NCBI GenBank assembly: GCA_022601195.1
Contig: JAHZIX010000028.1
Location: 1-64,000 of the forward strand
From: Deltaproteobacteria bacterium
GTDB lineage: Bacteria; Acidobacteriota; Thermoanaerobaculia; Multivoradales; JAHZIX01
Reading direction: 5' to 3'
Length of the DNA: 64,000 nucleotides
Shown here in pieces: positions 7,033 through 16,155 of this stretch; positions within the stretch are counted from its first letter, which is position 1, and each line of letters starts with the position of its first letter. Position numbers and translations under genes: made by a program. Below the pieces are notes generated by a model. That model did no database searches and was not told the origin of the DNA. It was given only the letters and a program-made list of their open reading frames with translations.

Positions 7033-9591
7033 ATGTATCAACAATTTCACCTCCCCTTCTGTTTTGTAGCAGCTTTGATTCTGCTGCTGGCCTTTTCGCC
7101 CACTTCCACCCAAGCCCAACTCGACTCTGTCGAGAGTGGAGTGCAAGGTTTGGTGGCAGCTACGGGCCCAGGCACTCAGGTTCGTCTCGATTCAGCGACG
7201 GGAACGGCTCGTTTCGTCCGTCTGGAAGCCGGTAGCCTACCGGCTCTGGCCGGGGCCGGTTTTCCTGCTCAGGCCGAGAGCTTCTTTGAGACTCACGGGA
7301 GTGCATTTGGCATCGAAAACGCAGCGCGTGAGCTCGAGTTCGAGAACGTGAGCGCCACGGGCCTATTGACCCATGTCACCCATCAGCAGCGCTACCGAGG
7401 GCTTCCGGTCTTTGGAGGTGAGCTGCGGTCTCATTTCGACAAGTCTGGAAACCTCTTGGTGGTCAACGGTACCTTCGTGTCGAAGATCGCCGTTGATCCC
7501 AATCCGAAGATGGATGCCGAGGAGGCTGCTAAGCAGGCTGTGGTGCACGTCGCCAGTCGCACCGGCGTAGACGACCTGGAATCGGTTCATGAGGGTTTGA
7601 CAGTTTTCCGGACCGGACTGATTAGAGGGGTTCCTGGATCCGACCATTTGGCCTACCAACTCGAGGTTTCCGATTCCGCCAAGAGCATTCGAGTTCTGGT
7701 CTTCGTGGATGCCCACTCAGGGATTATCCTCGATCAGATTTCTCGAGTTCATACAGTTTTGGATAGAGAGATCTCCGAGACGAGTTTGGGCAATGTGGTC
7801 TGGGTCGAAAGCGATCCGGATCCGATTCCGGCTGGTTGGGCCGGTGGGAGCTCTCAGCAGGTCACCGACTGGCAGAATGAAATCGACGCGTCTCTCGAGA
7901 CCTACAATGTCTTCTCAAGCATGACCAATGGTGCGTACCTTTCCTATGATGGCGTTTCTGCCACGATGCGAACGGTCAACAACGATCCTGGCATCAGTTG
8001 CCCCAACGCCAATTGGAATGGCATTTCTACTAACTACTGCAGCGGTGTGACCGGCGATGACACGGTGGCTCATGAATGGGGCCATGCCTACACGGAATAC
8101 ACCAACAACCTGATCTACCAGTGGCAGTCCGGGGCTCTGAACGAGTCCTATTCAGATATCTGGGGTGAGGTGGTGGACTTCATCAATGGTCGGGGTAGTG
8201 ATGCGCCCGGCGGTCTGCGGGACGCCCAGGGCCGTTATTGCTCATCCCTTGGCGCCGGTCCCAAGAGACGGGACTCTTCCTACCGTTGGCTTTCCGGCGA
8301 AGACGACCCGGCTTTCGGTGGTGCCATTCGCGACCTGTGGCGGCCCGAATGTTATGGCGATCCAGGGAGGGTCACCTCCGGTAGCTATACCTGTTCCACC
8401 GCCGACTCCGGCGGAGTGCATACGAATTCGGGAGTTCCCAATCACGGTTTCGCCTTGATGGTGGACGGCGGTAGCTATAACGGCCAGAGCATCACTGGCA
8501 TTGGACTGGAGAAGGCAGCCCGTCTGCATTGGGAAGCTCAGAATCTCCTAACCTCGTCGAGCGATTTCGTTGACCACGCAGACGCTCTGGATGCGGCTTG
8601 CAGTGCTCTCACGGGGGCTACTCTCTACCAGTTAGATGCGGCTAGCCCCAATGGGGTCGTTTCAGGCCAGACCATCTCTTCAGCCGACTGCGCAGAGGTC
8701 AGCAAGGCCATTGCCGCGGTGGAGCTCCGAACACTGCCGACGCAATGTAACTTCCAGCCGTTGTTGCAGCCAAACGCTCCCGCCCTGTGTGGAGGAGGTA
8801 CCGTCAACACCATTTTGCTATCGGACTTCGAGGCAGGCCTTGGACTCTGGGGAGTTGGAACTCGAGCAGTGGTCAACGCTGCGACCTTCAGCACTCCGGA
8901 TTGGGCCACCGTCGCCAGCCTGCCGGCTGGCCGGACAGGTACGGCCGCCTTTGTAGAGGACAATCCTCTTTACGGCGATTGTGCGACAGATGTGGAAGCC
9001 GGTGTCCTGTTCCTGGAAAGCCCGACGGTGAGTCTGCCCGCCGGTGCCTCGACCTACGGCGTAGCCTTCGATCATTGGGTGTCTACGGAGCTCGGTTGGG
9101 ATGGCAGCAACGTCAAAGTCAGTGTCAATGGTGGCTCATTTGGGCTCATCAACGGCTCTTCTTTCGACTTCAACGCCTACAACGGTACCCTCAACTCGTT
9201 AGCCGATGGGAGCGACAACCCCATGGCCGGTGAAGAGGGCTTCACCGGTGGTGATGGTGGCAGTGTCAGTGGTAGCTGGGGACAGTCGCAGGTTGATCTG
9301 AACGGGATTGCCGGGGGAGGTGATGACGTTCAGCTTCGCTTCGAAATGGGGCTCGATGGCTGCAATGGCGTGGTCGGCTGGTATGTGGATGATGTCCACG
9401 TGCATTCCTGCTCCACTGCTCCACCCACCGGTTGCGACAACGACAATGTTTGCGAGCCTGGGGAAAATTGCAATAACTGCTCCAATGACTGTGCTGGCAA
9501 GCTCAATGGCAATCCCAGCGGGCGGTACTGCTGCGGCGATGGGACCATCCAGTCGGCGGAGACGGCAGCCCTTTGCGATGGCAATTTCTAG
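7033..9591 (+). CDS. secreted M4-family (thermolysin-like) metalloprotease
   Basis: An 852-residue exported zinc endopeptidase. The signal peptide covers about 1-29. An FTP-like inhibitory propeptide follows (about 55-230). The catalytic domain carries HEWGH at 347-351 and GALNESYSD with Glu371, 24 residues after the first His, the thermolysin spacing for the zinc ligands. GGVHTNSGVPNH (460-471) matches the M4 transition-state His region. A beta-sandwich-like domain (about 600-790) and a Cys-rich tail (CDNDNVCEPGENCNNC) follow. AAGGAGAG lies ten bases before the ATG at 7033, so I reject the longer frame from 7012. Likely extracellular protein degradation. Confidence 0.92.
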   Translation: MYQQFHLPFCFVAALILLLAFSPTSTQAQLDSVESGVQGLVAATGPGTQVRLDSATGTARFVRLEAGSLPALAGAGFPAQAESFFETHGSAFGIENAARELEFENVSATGLLTHVTHQQRYRGLPVFGGELRSHFDKSGNLLVVNGTFVSKIAVDPNPKMDAEEAAKQAVVHVASRTGVDDLESVHEGLTVFRTGLIRGVPGSDHLAYQLEVSDSAKSIRVLVFVDAHSGIILDQISRVHTVLDREISETSLGNVVWVESDPDPIPAGWAGGSSQQVTDWQNEIDASLETYNVFSSMTNGAYLSYDGVSATMRTVNNDPGISCPNANWNGISTNYCSGVTGDDTVAHEWGHAYTEYTNNLIYQWQSGALNESYSDIWGEVVDFINGRGSDAPGGLRDAQGRYCSSLGAGPKRRDSSYRWLSGEDDPAFGGAIRDLWRPECYGDPGRVTSGSYTCSTADSGGVHTNSGVPNHGFALMVDGGSYNGQSITGIGLEKAARLHWEAQNLLTSSSDFVDHADALDAACSALTGATLYQLDAASPNGVVSGQTISSADCAEVSKAIAAVELRTLPTQCNFQPLLQPNAPALCGGGTVNTILLSDFEAGLGLWGVGTRAVVNAATFSTPDWATVASLPAGRTGTAAFVEDNPLYGDCATDVEAGVLFLESPTVSLPAGASTYGVAFDHWVSTELGWDGSNVKVSVNGGSFGLINGSSFDFNAYNGTLNSLADGSDNPMAGEEGFTGGDGGSVSGSWGQSQVDLNGIAGGGDDVQLRFEMGLDGCNGVVGWYVDDVHVHSCSTAPPTGCDNDNVCEPGENCNNCSNDCAGKLNGNPSGRYCCGDGTIQSAETAALCDGNF

Positions 9592-9938
9592 GCACTAGCT
9601 ATCTCAGCAAGTCTTCCGGGTCAGCTTAGGCTGATTCCTGGGGTCTCGGTAAGCGGTCGGTTTCTGTTGGGAGCCGGCCGCTTCCTTTTTGGGTTGTTCC
9701 CTCTCTGTCTTGTTGGGGGGGGGGTGGCGCGCAGGGTTGCTACAGCGACAAGAGATCGTCATTCCCCTTTCCTGGACGGCTGCTTCTCGATATATTAAGG
9801 GGGCAAGAGACTCCGAATCGGCAGGTTTTTTTGTGTCCTGCCTTCGGTAGTGACAACCAAGTTAGGCCGTTTCCCGCGATATCCGCGGGGTTGGACCCTG
9901 TACTGCGTTCACTTACATTCCAATGGAGGTATCCGACC
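9592..9938. other. intergenic region with terminator, between protease and paralog pair
   Basis: A 347-bp spacer. It starts with the protease terminator (9651-9690), contains a ten-G run at about 9716-9725, and ends with the GGAGG ribosome-binding site of the next gene. I see no gene in it. Confidence 0.5.
9651..9690 (+). terminator. intrinsic terminator after the M4 protease
   Basis: AAGCGGTCGG (9651-9660) pairs with CCGGCCGCTT (9674-9683) except for one G-T pair, and CCTTTTT follows. This is a good rho-independent terminator for the protease transcript. Confidence 0.75.
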
Positions 9939-10850
9939 ATGTTTCGCAATGTTCTTCTTCTTGTTCTTTCAGGCTCTCTACTTACTCTTGGGGCTGAGGC
10001 CCAGAATCTTCTTCAGAATGGAAACTTTGATACCGATCTATCCGGGTGGAACCTGGATATCGATGAAGGAATCACGTCCTTTTGGATTTCGGAGGATGTC
10101 GGAGGTGCCGGCAACTCGGGATCGATTTCTTCGATCAACTCCGAGATCAATGGAAACCAAGGCAAGCGTCCGGCAACCCAATGCGTTCAGGTCACAGCGG
10201 GGGAGGCCTATGACGTAGGAGCCTCCATTCGCATTCCCACCTCGGATTCCGCTTTTGACGAAGCGCAGGTCTCAGTGCTGTGGCACACGGACAACCAGTG
10301 TGCCACTACCTTCGTGGGCGGCACCATCCCAATCTTTCACGACACCGCTGGAGATTGGGTGACCCTTTCCGACGAGGTGACCGTTCCAGCCAATATCCAA
10401 TCCGCCACGATCGCTTTGGACCAGAAAAAAGGCATGGCTGGCGGCGTATTCGAAGTTCGCTTCGACTCGGTCTTCTTTCGCCCGGTCAACGGTGGCGGTC
10501 CTTGCGTCGAGGATGCCACGACCTTGTGCCTGCGAGAGGATCGTTTTTCGGTCACTTCCACCTGGCGCCGACCCAACGGAGCAGAGGGAGTCGGCACGGC
10601 CGTCGAGCTCACCAATGACACCGGCTACTTCTGGTTCTTCAATGAGGCCAATGTCGAGATGGTGGTCAAGGTTCTCAACGGCTGCAGTAACACGAATCAT
10701 TTCTGGGTCTTCGCGGGTGGATTGACCAACGTAGAGGTGGAGCTTACGGTGACGGATACTCAAAACGGTACAGTCAGTACCTACACGAACCCGCTCAGCA
10801 CTCCATTTCAGCCCATTCAGGATACTCAGGCCTTCGCAACCTGCCCATAG
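9939..10850 (+). CDS. secreted two-domain protein, tandem paralog A
   Basis: A 303-residue protein starting at the ATG at 9939, nine bases after GGAGG. The signal peptide ends GAEAQN. Residues about 23-190 look like a jelly-roll/carbohydrate-binding module (NGNFDTDLSGW start, FEVRFDSVFF end). The C-terminal 100 residues form a compact domain with GYFWFFNEANVEMVVKVL and FWVFAGGLTNVEVEL, ending in a DTQAFATCP tail. I know this C-terminal domain as common in secreted Thermoanaerobaculia-type proteins but know no assigned function. A same-length paralog follows 136 bp downstream. Two Cys pairs may form disulfides. Confidence 0.8.
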   Translation: MFRNVLLLVLSGSLLTLGAEAQNLLQNGNFDTDLSGWNLDIDEGITSFWISEDVGGAGNSGSISSINSEINGNQGKRPATQCVQVTAGEAYDVGASIRIPTSDSAFDEAQVSVLWHTDNQCATTFVGGTIPIFHDTAGDWVTLSDEVTVPANIQSATIALDQKKGMAGGVFEVRFDSVFFRPVNGGGPCVEDATTLCLREDRFSVTSTWRRPNGAEGVGTAVELTNDTGYFWFFNEANVEMVVKVLNGCSNTNHFWVFAGGLTNVEVELTVTDTQNGTVSTYTNPLSTPFQPIQDTQAFATCP

Positions 10851-10898
10851 GGTGGGGAGCCAGATGGGTATTTCGATAAGACGGTTTGGGAAGCTCCC

Positions 10899-10918
10899 CT
10901 AACCACAGAAGTGGTTAG
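10899..10918. other. hairpin between the tandem paralogs
   Basis: CTAACCAC-AGAA-GTGGTTAG is a perfect stem-loop, nested near a second pair GGGGAGC (10855-10861) and GCTCCCC (10893-10899). No T-run follows. It could protect mRNA ends or attenuate transcription between the two genes. Confidence 0.4.
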
Positions 10919-10986
10919 CACCGAATCGAAATCCTGAATGAGACTTATGATGAGTTTACTTTTGATACGTATGGAGATTTTAAATC

Positions 10987-11898
10987 ATGCTTCGTAAGGT
11001 ACTTTCTATCGCTGCGGTGGGCTGCCTGATGGCAGTGACCGCTAGCGCTCAGAACCGTGTCCAGAATCCCAACTTCGATGCAGATATTTCTGGCTGGACA
11101 ACAGTGGACGGCGACGTCATTGCCAACAGCTGGAATTCGGACGACTTGGAAGGCAGCGCAACTTCCGGTTCCATTTCAACGGTCAACACGGATAGCGAGC
11201 CGAATCTTGCGCGGCGCGCAGCGAGTCAGTGTGTTCCAGCTGAGGGTGGGGAAACCTACTTCTCCGGTGGAGGTATTCGGATTCCGAATCCTTCTTCGAT
11301 CATCAGCCAATCTCAGATCACCGTGGTCTGGCACAGCGACACCGACTGCAACTCGGATCCGGTTGGGACCACTTTCACCACTTTCTGGCGTTCCACGGGA
11401 CCTTGGTTCTCGGACTACATCGAGATCACTGCCCCGGAGGGGACTCAGAGCGCAACCATCGGTCTGGATCAGCGCAAGAACGAGCCGGAAGCGGTCTACG
11501 AGGTCCATTTCGACGGTCTCGTCTTTCAACCGGTGAGCGGCAGCGGTCCCTGCGTGCCGACCAATGACAATCTCTGTCTTCGGGACAATCGCTTCAAGCT
11601 TTCTGCCCACTGGGTTCGCCCCAATGGCCAGGAAGGTGAGGGCACCGCTGTGCAGCTGACCAGCGACACTGGCTATTTCTGGTTCTTCAATGCTGCGAAC
11701 GTGGAGATGGTCGTCAAGGTCCTAAGGGGTTGTAACAACAACAACCGCTATTGGGTGTTCGCCGGAGGCTTGACCAACGTGGCAGTGGAGCTGCGGGTGG
11801 AAGATACGCTGACCAGCGAAGTGCAGGTCTACACGAATCCCATTAGCACTCCGTTCCAGCCGATTCAGGACACCAGCGCTTTCGCTACCTGCCCCTGA
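10987..11898 (+). CDS. secreted two-domain protein, tandem paralog B
   Basis: A 303-residue paralog of the preceding gene with the same layout: signal peptide ending TASAQN, an N-terminal NPNFDADISGW jelly-roll-like module, and the same C-terminal domain (GYFWFFNAANVEMVVKVL, YWVFAGGLTNVAVEL, DTSAFATCP). Identity is clearly highest in the last 100 residues, so the C-terminal domain is under stronger constraint than the N-terminal module. GGAG lies ten bases before the ATG. The gene ends at a strong bidirectional terminator. The divergence between the two modules suggests different ligands. Function unknown. Confidence 0.8.
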   Translation: MLRKVLSIAAVGCLMAVTASAQNRVQNPNFDADISGWTTVDGDVIANSWNSDDLEGSATSGSISTVNTDSEPNLARRAASQCVPAEGGETYFSGGGIRIPNPSSIISQSQITVVWHSDTDCNSDPVGTTFTTFWRSTGPWFSDYIEITAPEGTQSATIGLDQRKNEPEAVYEVHFDGLVFQPVSGSGPCVPTNDNLCLRDNRFKLSAHWVRPNGQEGEGTAVQLTSDTGYFWFFNAANVEMVVKVLRGCNNNNRYWVFAGGLTNVAVELRVEDTLTSEVQVYTNPISTPFQPIQDTSAFATCP

Positions 11899-11918
11899 TC
11901 CCACACGGTTCTTGGGCC

Positions 11919-11960
11919 AAAAAGAAAAAGGACAGGTCGACGACCTGTCCTTTTTCTTTG
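11919..11960. terminator. bidirectional intrinsic terminator
   Basis: AAAGAAAAAGGACAGGTCG and CGACCTGTCCTTTTTCTTT form a near-perfect stem with A-run and T-run flanks. It serves both the plus-strand paralog B and the minus-strand gene starting at 12673. Confidence 0.9.
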
Positions 11961-11980
11961 CCCAAACTTGGCTTCAGACC

Positions 11981-12673
11981 TCAGTCGATGGAGAAGGTCT
12001 GAAGCTCTACCGGTACCGAAACGACCTGAATATTGTCGATGCCGAGATTGGCAGCAATAGCGTCCCCCCGCCACGAGGGGGTTGCTGCACTGACGATCCG
12101 AAACTGCGACACCATGCTAATCACATCCGTGAATGCGCCTGTCCCCTCGACACGAGTCATATCCGCTTCGCTCAAGACGAAGGTCGCCGTACGCCAAACG
12201 CCGTCTTCCGGCAGGGAGAAGGCCGTGGTGCTGACCCATCGTGCTCCTTCCATAGGCCCCGTCAACATGGGAATCTCGCCACCCTCAAAGGCGACGCGAA
12301 TATTGAGCTGATCCGGTCCAGTGCCGGAATCTACGGGATTTGGAGGTCCGAAGTTGGCGAGGTCGACAGTAATGGTGATTTCCGACCCGACAGCCGTGTA
12401 GTCCCCAGTCCATTGATCTTCATTGACCACCCCGACGCGGCTTCCAGGTCCACCTGTTCCGGTGGAGATGACCTGGAGGTAGCGGTCCCCAGTGCCCTCG
12501 GGGCCACCATCTGGGATGTTGGTTGGGTTTCCCGTTGCAGAGGGGAGCATCCAGCCCGCGGTGGTTCCGTCCTGGAAGTCATCCATTTCGGTGGGGCCGA
12601 TCGCAAGAACGGTCGTGGTGAGGGCGAGGCCCAGCAGGCCTACTGAAAGTGTAAGTGTTCGCAATGAACCCAT
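11981..12673 (-). CDS. secreted jelly-roll-like protein of unknown function
   Basis: A 230-residue protein. I place the start at the ATG at 12673, eight bases after GGAG, rather than the GTG at 12688. The signal peptide covers about 1-24 (ending TTTVLA). The mature part begins DDFQDGTTAGW and has alternating beta-strand character with NIRVAFEGG and LGIDNIQVV, which resembles laminin-G/CBM-like folds that open with F-x-D/DGTTxGW. No catalytic motif is visible. It converges on paralog B across a shared terminator. Probably an extracellular binding protein. Confidence 0.7.
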   Translation of the reverse strand: MGSLRTLTLSVGLLGLALTTTVLAIGPTEMDDFQDGTTAGWMLPSATGNPTNIPDGGPEGTGDRYLQVISTGTGGPGSRVGVVNEDQWTGDYTAVGSEITITVDLANFGPPNPVDSGTGPDQLNIRVAFEGGEIPMLTGPMEGARWVSTTAFSLPEDGVWRTATFVLSEADMTRVEGTGAFTDVISMVSQFRIVSAATPSWRGDAIAANLGIDNIQVVSVPVELQTFSID

Positions 12674-12896
12674 GGTGTGTTTCTCCACTCGTCGAGATGT
12701 TGCAGTATCGATTTGATTTTCGTCGACCTTTTACCGCGTTTTTTCTAGAGGGGGGGCGGTAAGGTCCTGAACGTACAGTCGTTCAGTCTACTACGAACGT
12801 TACAGCCAGCCTGCTCTTTCGGTCGGTATGCTCTCTAGATCAGACTAGGCTAAGAGGTGCTGCGACGCTTCCACCCCAGTCGAGCCGGCCTACTAG

Positions 12897-14198
12897 CTAC
12901 AGACCGAGATACCCTGCCTGACCGTGAAATAGAGCTCCAGCTACGGCTCCGGTGAGCAGCGTAGCGAGAGTGGCTGCCGCTAGAGCGCGAAGAGCGAGAC
13001 CGGAGAGGTCCTCCATGCGCTCCTTGACCAGAGCGCCAAAGCCACCGACAGCGATTCCCACTCCTGCCACGTGGGCGAAGCCACACAGAGCGTAGGAGAC
13101 GATGACCAGAGTTCGAGGGGAAAGCTGGTTCTGGGCTGCAAGGCTTCCGAGCTCTCGATAGCTGACGACCTCCGTCAAAACCATGCGTTGGCCCAACAGG
13201 CGGCCTGCCTGAGCCAAGTCGCCGCTCTCGATGCCTAGCAGCCAGGCCAAGGGAGTGAAGAGCCAACCGAGGCAACGAGCCAGACTCAAAGGCTCCCCTG
13301 CACCCATCAGTAGGCTGGAGACCTTGGCTAGGGAAAGGTCGACGAGGCCCACAACGCCCAGAACAGCGATGAGAATCGTGGTAATTCCAGCGGCGATCTT
13401 GAGCCCATCCCAGGCGCCGGCAGCGAGAGCCGCGAACCCATTGTCATGAGCCTCGGTGGCAGCCATCTCGGGAACAGCTCCCAAGGTGACGGGATCTTCT
13501 GTTTCCGGAAGAATTAGCTTGGCGGCGAGCACAGCGCAAGGGATGGAAAGGAGCGAGGCGGAGAGCAGATGGCCTGCAATCTGCGGAAAGGCCTCGCGCA
13601 GGAAGATGACATAGATCGCCAGCGTCGTCGAAGCGACGGTCGCGAGGTTCGTGGCCAGAACCGTCAAAAGCTCCGATCGAGTCATCGTTCCCAGGTAGGG
13701 CCTGACGGCTGCAGCGGTTTCGACACCAAAGAATAAGTGGATGGATCCGGCTAGAGATTCGGCCCCGGAGAGTCGTAGGGTGCGGTGGAAGAGCCAAGCG
13801 AAGAAGCGAACCACCGGCTGAATGAGCTTGAAGTGGTGGAAGACCGCCATCAGCGAAGCGAAAAAAATCACCGCTGGTAAGACTTGTGCTGCGAGCACGA
13901 ACCCAACCGAGGGTTCTCCTGCCGAGGTTGCCTGGCCGGGGCTAAGAGCCAGGGGCCCAAAGAGAAACTGCGCTCCTTGGCTGCTACTGGAGAGAGCGAG
14001 GAGTACCAAATCATTGGCGATCAGCAGCAGCTTACGGCTCGCTGGGAGCAGGAAGACCACTGCTCCTAGGCCGAACGTCAAAAGGGTGGAGCCCAGGACC
14101 GTCCTCCAGGGAACCGGTCGGCGACATCCGCCGATCACCCAGGCAAGGGCGCAGAAAGCAACCCAACCTAACAGGGAAATGAGATTCAGGTAGCTCAC
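12897..14198 (-). CDS. concentrative nucleoside transporter (CNT/NupC family)
   Basis: I chose the GTG at 14198, seven bases after AGGAG, giving 433 residues; the longer frame adds a polar stretch foreign to the family. The N-terminal three helices are followed by the CNT core: GVETAAAVRPYLGTMTRSEL (the substrate/cation site region; canonical CNTs have GQTEAPLLIRPYL), a SASLLSIPCAVLAAKLILPE segment, and FTPLAWLLG. Members import nucleosides with Na+ or H+. The substituted residues in the first motif mean substrate range cannot be read from sequence. It stands alone and is divergent from the YHS protein gene. Confidence 0.85.
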   Translation of the reverse strand: MSYLNLISLLGWVAFCALAWVIGGCRRPVPWRTVLGSTLLTFGLGAVVFLLPASRKLLLIANDLVLLALSSSSQGAQFLFGPLALSPGQATSAGEPSVGFVLAAQVLPAVIFFASLMAVFHHFKLIQPVVRFFAWLFHRTLRLSGAESLAGSIHLFFGVETAAAVRPYLGTMTRSELLTVLATNLATVASTTLAIYVIFLREAFPQIAGHLLSASLLSIPCAVLAAKLILPETEDPVTLGAVPEMAATEAHDNGFAALAAGAWDGLKIAAGITTILIAVLGVVGLVDLSLAKVSSLLMGAGEPLSLARCLGWLFTPLAWLLGIESGDLAQAGRLLGQRMVLTEVVSYRELGSLAAQNQLSPRTLVIVSYALCGFAHVAGVGIAVGGFGALVKERMEDLSGLALRALAAATLATLLTGAVAGALFHGQAGYLGL

Positions 14199-14433
14199 CT
14201 GTTTGCTCCTGGTTTTCGCGCCGCAAAGTTCGAGGGCCTTGCTAGCTCTGGACTGAGATGTACGAATCTGGTGCCATCCTACCCTTCTCCCTACCGGCTT
14301 GGACATCTGGTGAAAATAGAAGGTAAGACTTTGGTCGGCGACTGCGTCTCATCCATGAAGCCCGAATGGTTCGGGTGATTTCGAGCAAAGAACGCGCTCA
14401 ATGGGAGCGCCGAATGAACGAGGAGCTTTCACC

Positions 14434-14940
14434 ATGTCCCTTCATACCCATCAACCGGCTCGCTACAGCTCTTTGCTGGCCGCTGCCGTTGTTCTCTTAG
14501 TTTCCGCCCTAGCAGCTAGCGCTGCAGACGAAGTCAACGTTTCCAAGGGGGGGACCCTCGCGGGAGGTCCTCTGGCCCTCCGGGGCTTCGATGCGGTTGC
14601 CTATTTCACCGTTGGAGCGCCCCGCCTGGGCAGTGCCGACCTCTCGACCCTCCACGAAGGAGCCGTTTACCGGTTCTCCAGTTCAGAGAACCAGAAGGCC
14701 TTCGAAGCAGACCCTGAGCGCTACCTGCCCGCCTACGGTGGCTTCTGTGCCTATGGAATCTCCGCTGGTGCCAAATTCGATGGCGATCCGGAGGTTTTCA
14801 GCATCGTGGACGGGAGGCTCTTTCTGAATCTCAGTCCGAAAGTGCAGAAGAAATGGCAGAAGGATGTCGGCGGTCATGTCACCAAGGCCGATACCAATTG
14901 GAAGAGGATCGAGTCGGTGGCCATCGCAAAATTAAAGTAG
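14434..14940 (+). CDS. exported YHS-domain protein
   Basis: A 168-residue protein starting at the ATG at 14434 behind GAGGAG. A signal peptide (about 1-31, ending ASAAD) precedes a YHS-type domain: ALRGFDAVAYF at about 48-58, YRFSSSENQKAFEADPERYLP at about 79-99, then YGGFCAYGISAGAKFDGDP. The FCAYG cysteine is the usual metal-associated position of the family. YHS-domain proteins are linked to copper or other metal handling and to periplasmic redox roles. It probably acts in the periplasm, but the metal is not known. No obvious operon partner. Confidence 0.85.
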   Translation: MSLHTHQPARYSSLLAAAVVLLVSALAASAADEVNVSKGGTLAGGPLALRGFDAVAYFTVGAPRLGSADLSTLHEGAVYRFSSSENQKAFEADPERYLPAYGGFCAYGISAGAKFDGDPEVFSIVDGRLFLNLSPKVQKKWQKDVGGHVTKADTNWKRIESVAIAKLK

Positions 14941-15025
14941 GATGCCACCGCTGAGCCCCAGGAAAAGGCCTGGGTCCCATAGGAAGTGCCGCTCTCCGTA
15001 GCTGAGGGCGGCGCTATTTCGAATC

Positions 15026-15655
15026 ATGAAAGCTCAATCCACCTTGACGACTCCCCGAACGAACGATCAGTGGCTGGGTTCACTGAGCCAGAACGACGAA
15101 GCCCGAGAAGAAGCTTTGATGGCCCTTCGTCGCCGCTTATTGAAGGGGCTTGGGACGGCCATGGCTGGGAAAGGGATCGACAGAACCGTCTTCGAAGATG
15201 CTGTTCAGGAGGCCCTGGTGAAGATCTTGGCCAATCTCGGGAGCTTTCGTGGTCAGAGCCGTTTCGAAACCTGGGCCATGACGATCGCCGTCCGGGAGGT
15301 GTGGACCGAGCTGCGCCGACGGCACTGGAAGAATGTCTCTCTGGACGAGATTCTTCAGCCCCATAGCAGCGGGCCGAAACAGCCATTGAAAGCCGAAGAG
15401 GAGATTGGTCGTGGCGCCGAACAGTCCCAGCTCTTGAGGAGTCTTCGCAACGCCATTGATTCCGACCTGACAGAGAAGCAGCGAATTGCCTTGACTGCCG
15501 AGCTGGAGGGTATGCCTCAGGAAGAGATTGCCCGCCGCATGGGCAGCAACCGCAACGCCCTCTACAAATTGGTCCACGATGCCCGGAAACGGCTTCGGGC
15601 CAGTCTCGAGACCGCGGGCTTCTCCACCGCCGACATCATCTCTGCCTTCGAGTGA
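15026..15655 (+). CDS. ECF-type RNA polymerase sigma factor
   Basis: A 209-residue sigma-70 family protein with only regions 2 and 4. Region 2 contains FEDAVQEALVKILANLGSF and RFETWAMTIAVREVWTELRR (about 56-100). Region 4 contains LTEKQRIALTAELEGMPQEEIARRMGSNRNALYKLVHDARKRL (about 150-193), a typical helix-turn-helix. Both conserved parts are complete. The gene is followed 13 bp downstream by a small zinc-finger protein gene, the usual sigma/anti-sigma order. Target promoters are not evident. Confidence 0.92.
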   Translation: MKAQSTLTTPRTNDQWLGSLSQNDEAREEALMALRRRLLKGLGTAMAGKGIDRTVFEDAVQEALVKILANLGSFRGQSRFETWAMTIAVREVWTELRRRHWKNVSLDEILQPHSSGPKQPLKAEEEIGRGAEQSQLLRSLRNAIDSDLTEKQRIALTAELEGMPQEEIARRMGSNRNALYKLVHDARKRLRASLETAGFSTADIISAFE

Positions 15656-15668
15656 AAAGGAAGCTGCC

Positions 15669-15914
15669 ATGACTCTTTCCCCACCTCAGATCGACCGCCT
15701 CCTCGCGATGATTGCGGGTACCCGGACCGAGGAGATGAGCTGTGACCCCTGCTTGGCCGAGTTGGCGGAGCTGGTCGAGTCGGAGCGCGCGAACAAGCCC
15801 TCTCGCAGAGAAATATTCGCCGAAGTGCGCCACCACTTGACTGCTTGTGGGGAATGCAGAGAAGAATACGAGACTCTGCTGGCGGCAGTGGCTGCCTTGG
15901 AAGCGGAGGGCTAG
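15669..15914 (+). CDS. small zinc-finger putative anti-sigma factor
   Basis: An 81-residue soluble protein starting at the ATG at 15669 with AAGGA upstream. It contains CDPCLAELAELVE (about 19-31) and HHLTACGECREEYETLLAAV (about 57-76). The H-x3-C-x2-C element is the ZAS-type zinc motif of anti-sigma factors. There is no transmembrane segment, unlike most anti-ECF proteins, so it would act in the cytoplasm. Its position 13 bp after the ECF gene supports a role as that factor's partner. Whether it inhibits or merely senses is inference. Confidence 0.8.
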   Translation: MTLSPPQIDRLLAMIAGTRTEEMSCDPCLAELAELVESERANKPSRREIFAEVRHHLTACGECREEYETLLAAVAALEAEG

Positions 15915-16051
15915 CCCTTCTGCTGGCGACCAGCCTAGCCATTGGACACGGCTACTGAACTGGGGCTTTATAGCCTAGGTGGGTCGATTTGGGCCTTACA
16001 GACTCACAGAGCTTTCCAGGGAGGTCACCAACGCGACTCCCAATAAGAAAA

Positions 16052-16085
16052 GGGCACGGTTTGACGCCGTGCCCTTCGCTTGTTT
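16052..16085. terminator. bidirectional intrinsic terminator
   Basis: GGGCACGG (16052-16059) pairs with CCGTGCCC (16067-16074), with TTCGCTTGTTTT downstream and AAGAAAA upstream. It separates the converging sigma/zinc-finger operon and the tagged secreted-protein gene. Confidence 0.8.
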
Positions 16086-16155
16086 TACAGTGCAACCTCG
16101 AGACGAGGTCACTTATTTTAGGACTGCACGGAGTGCATGCCTGACACCCCATCTG

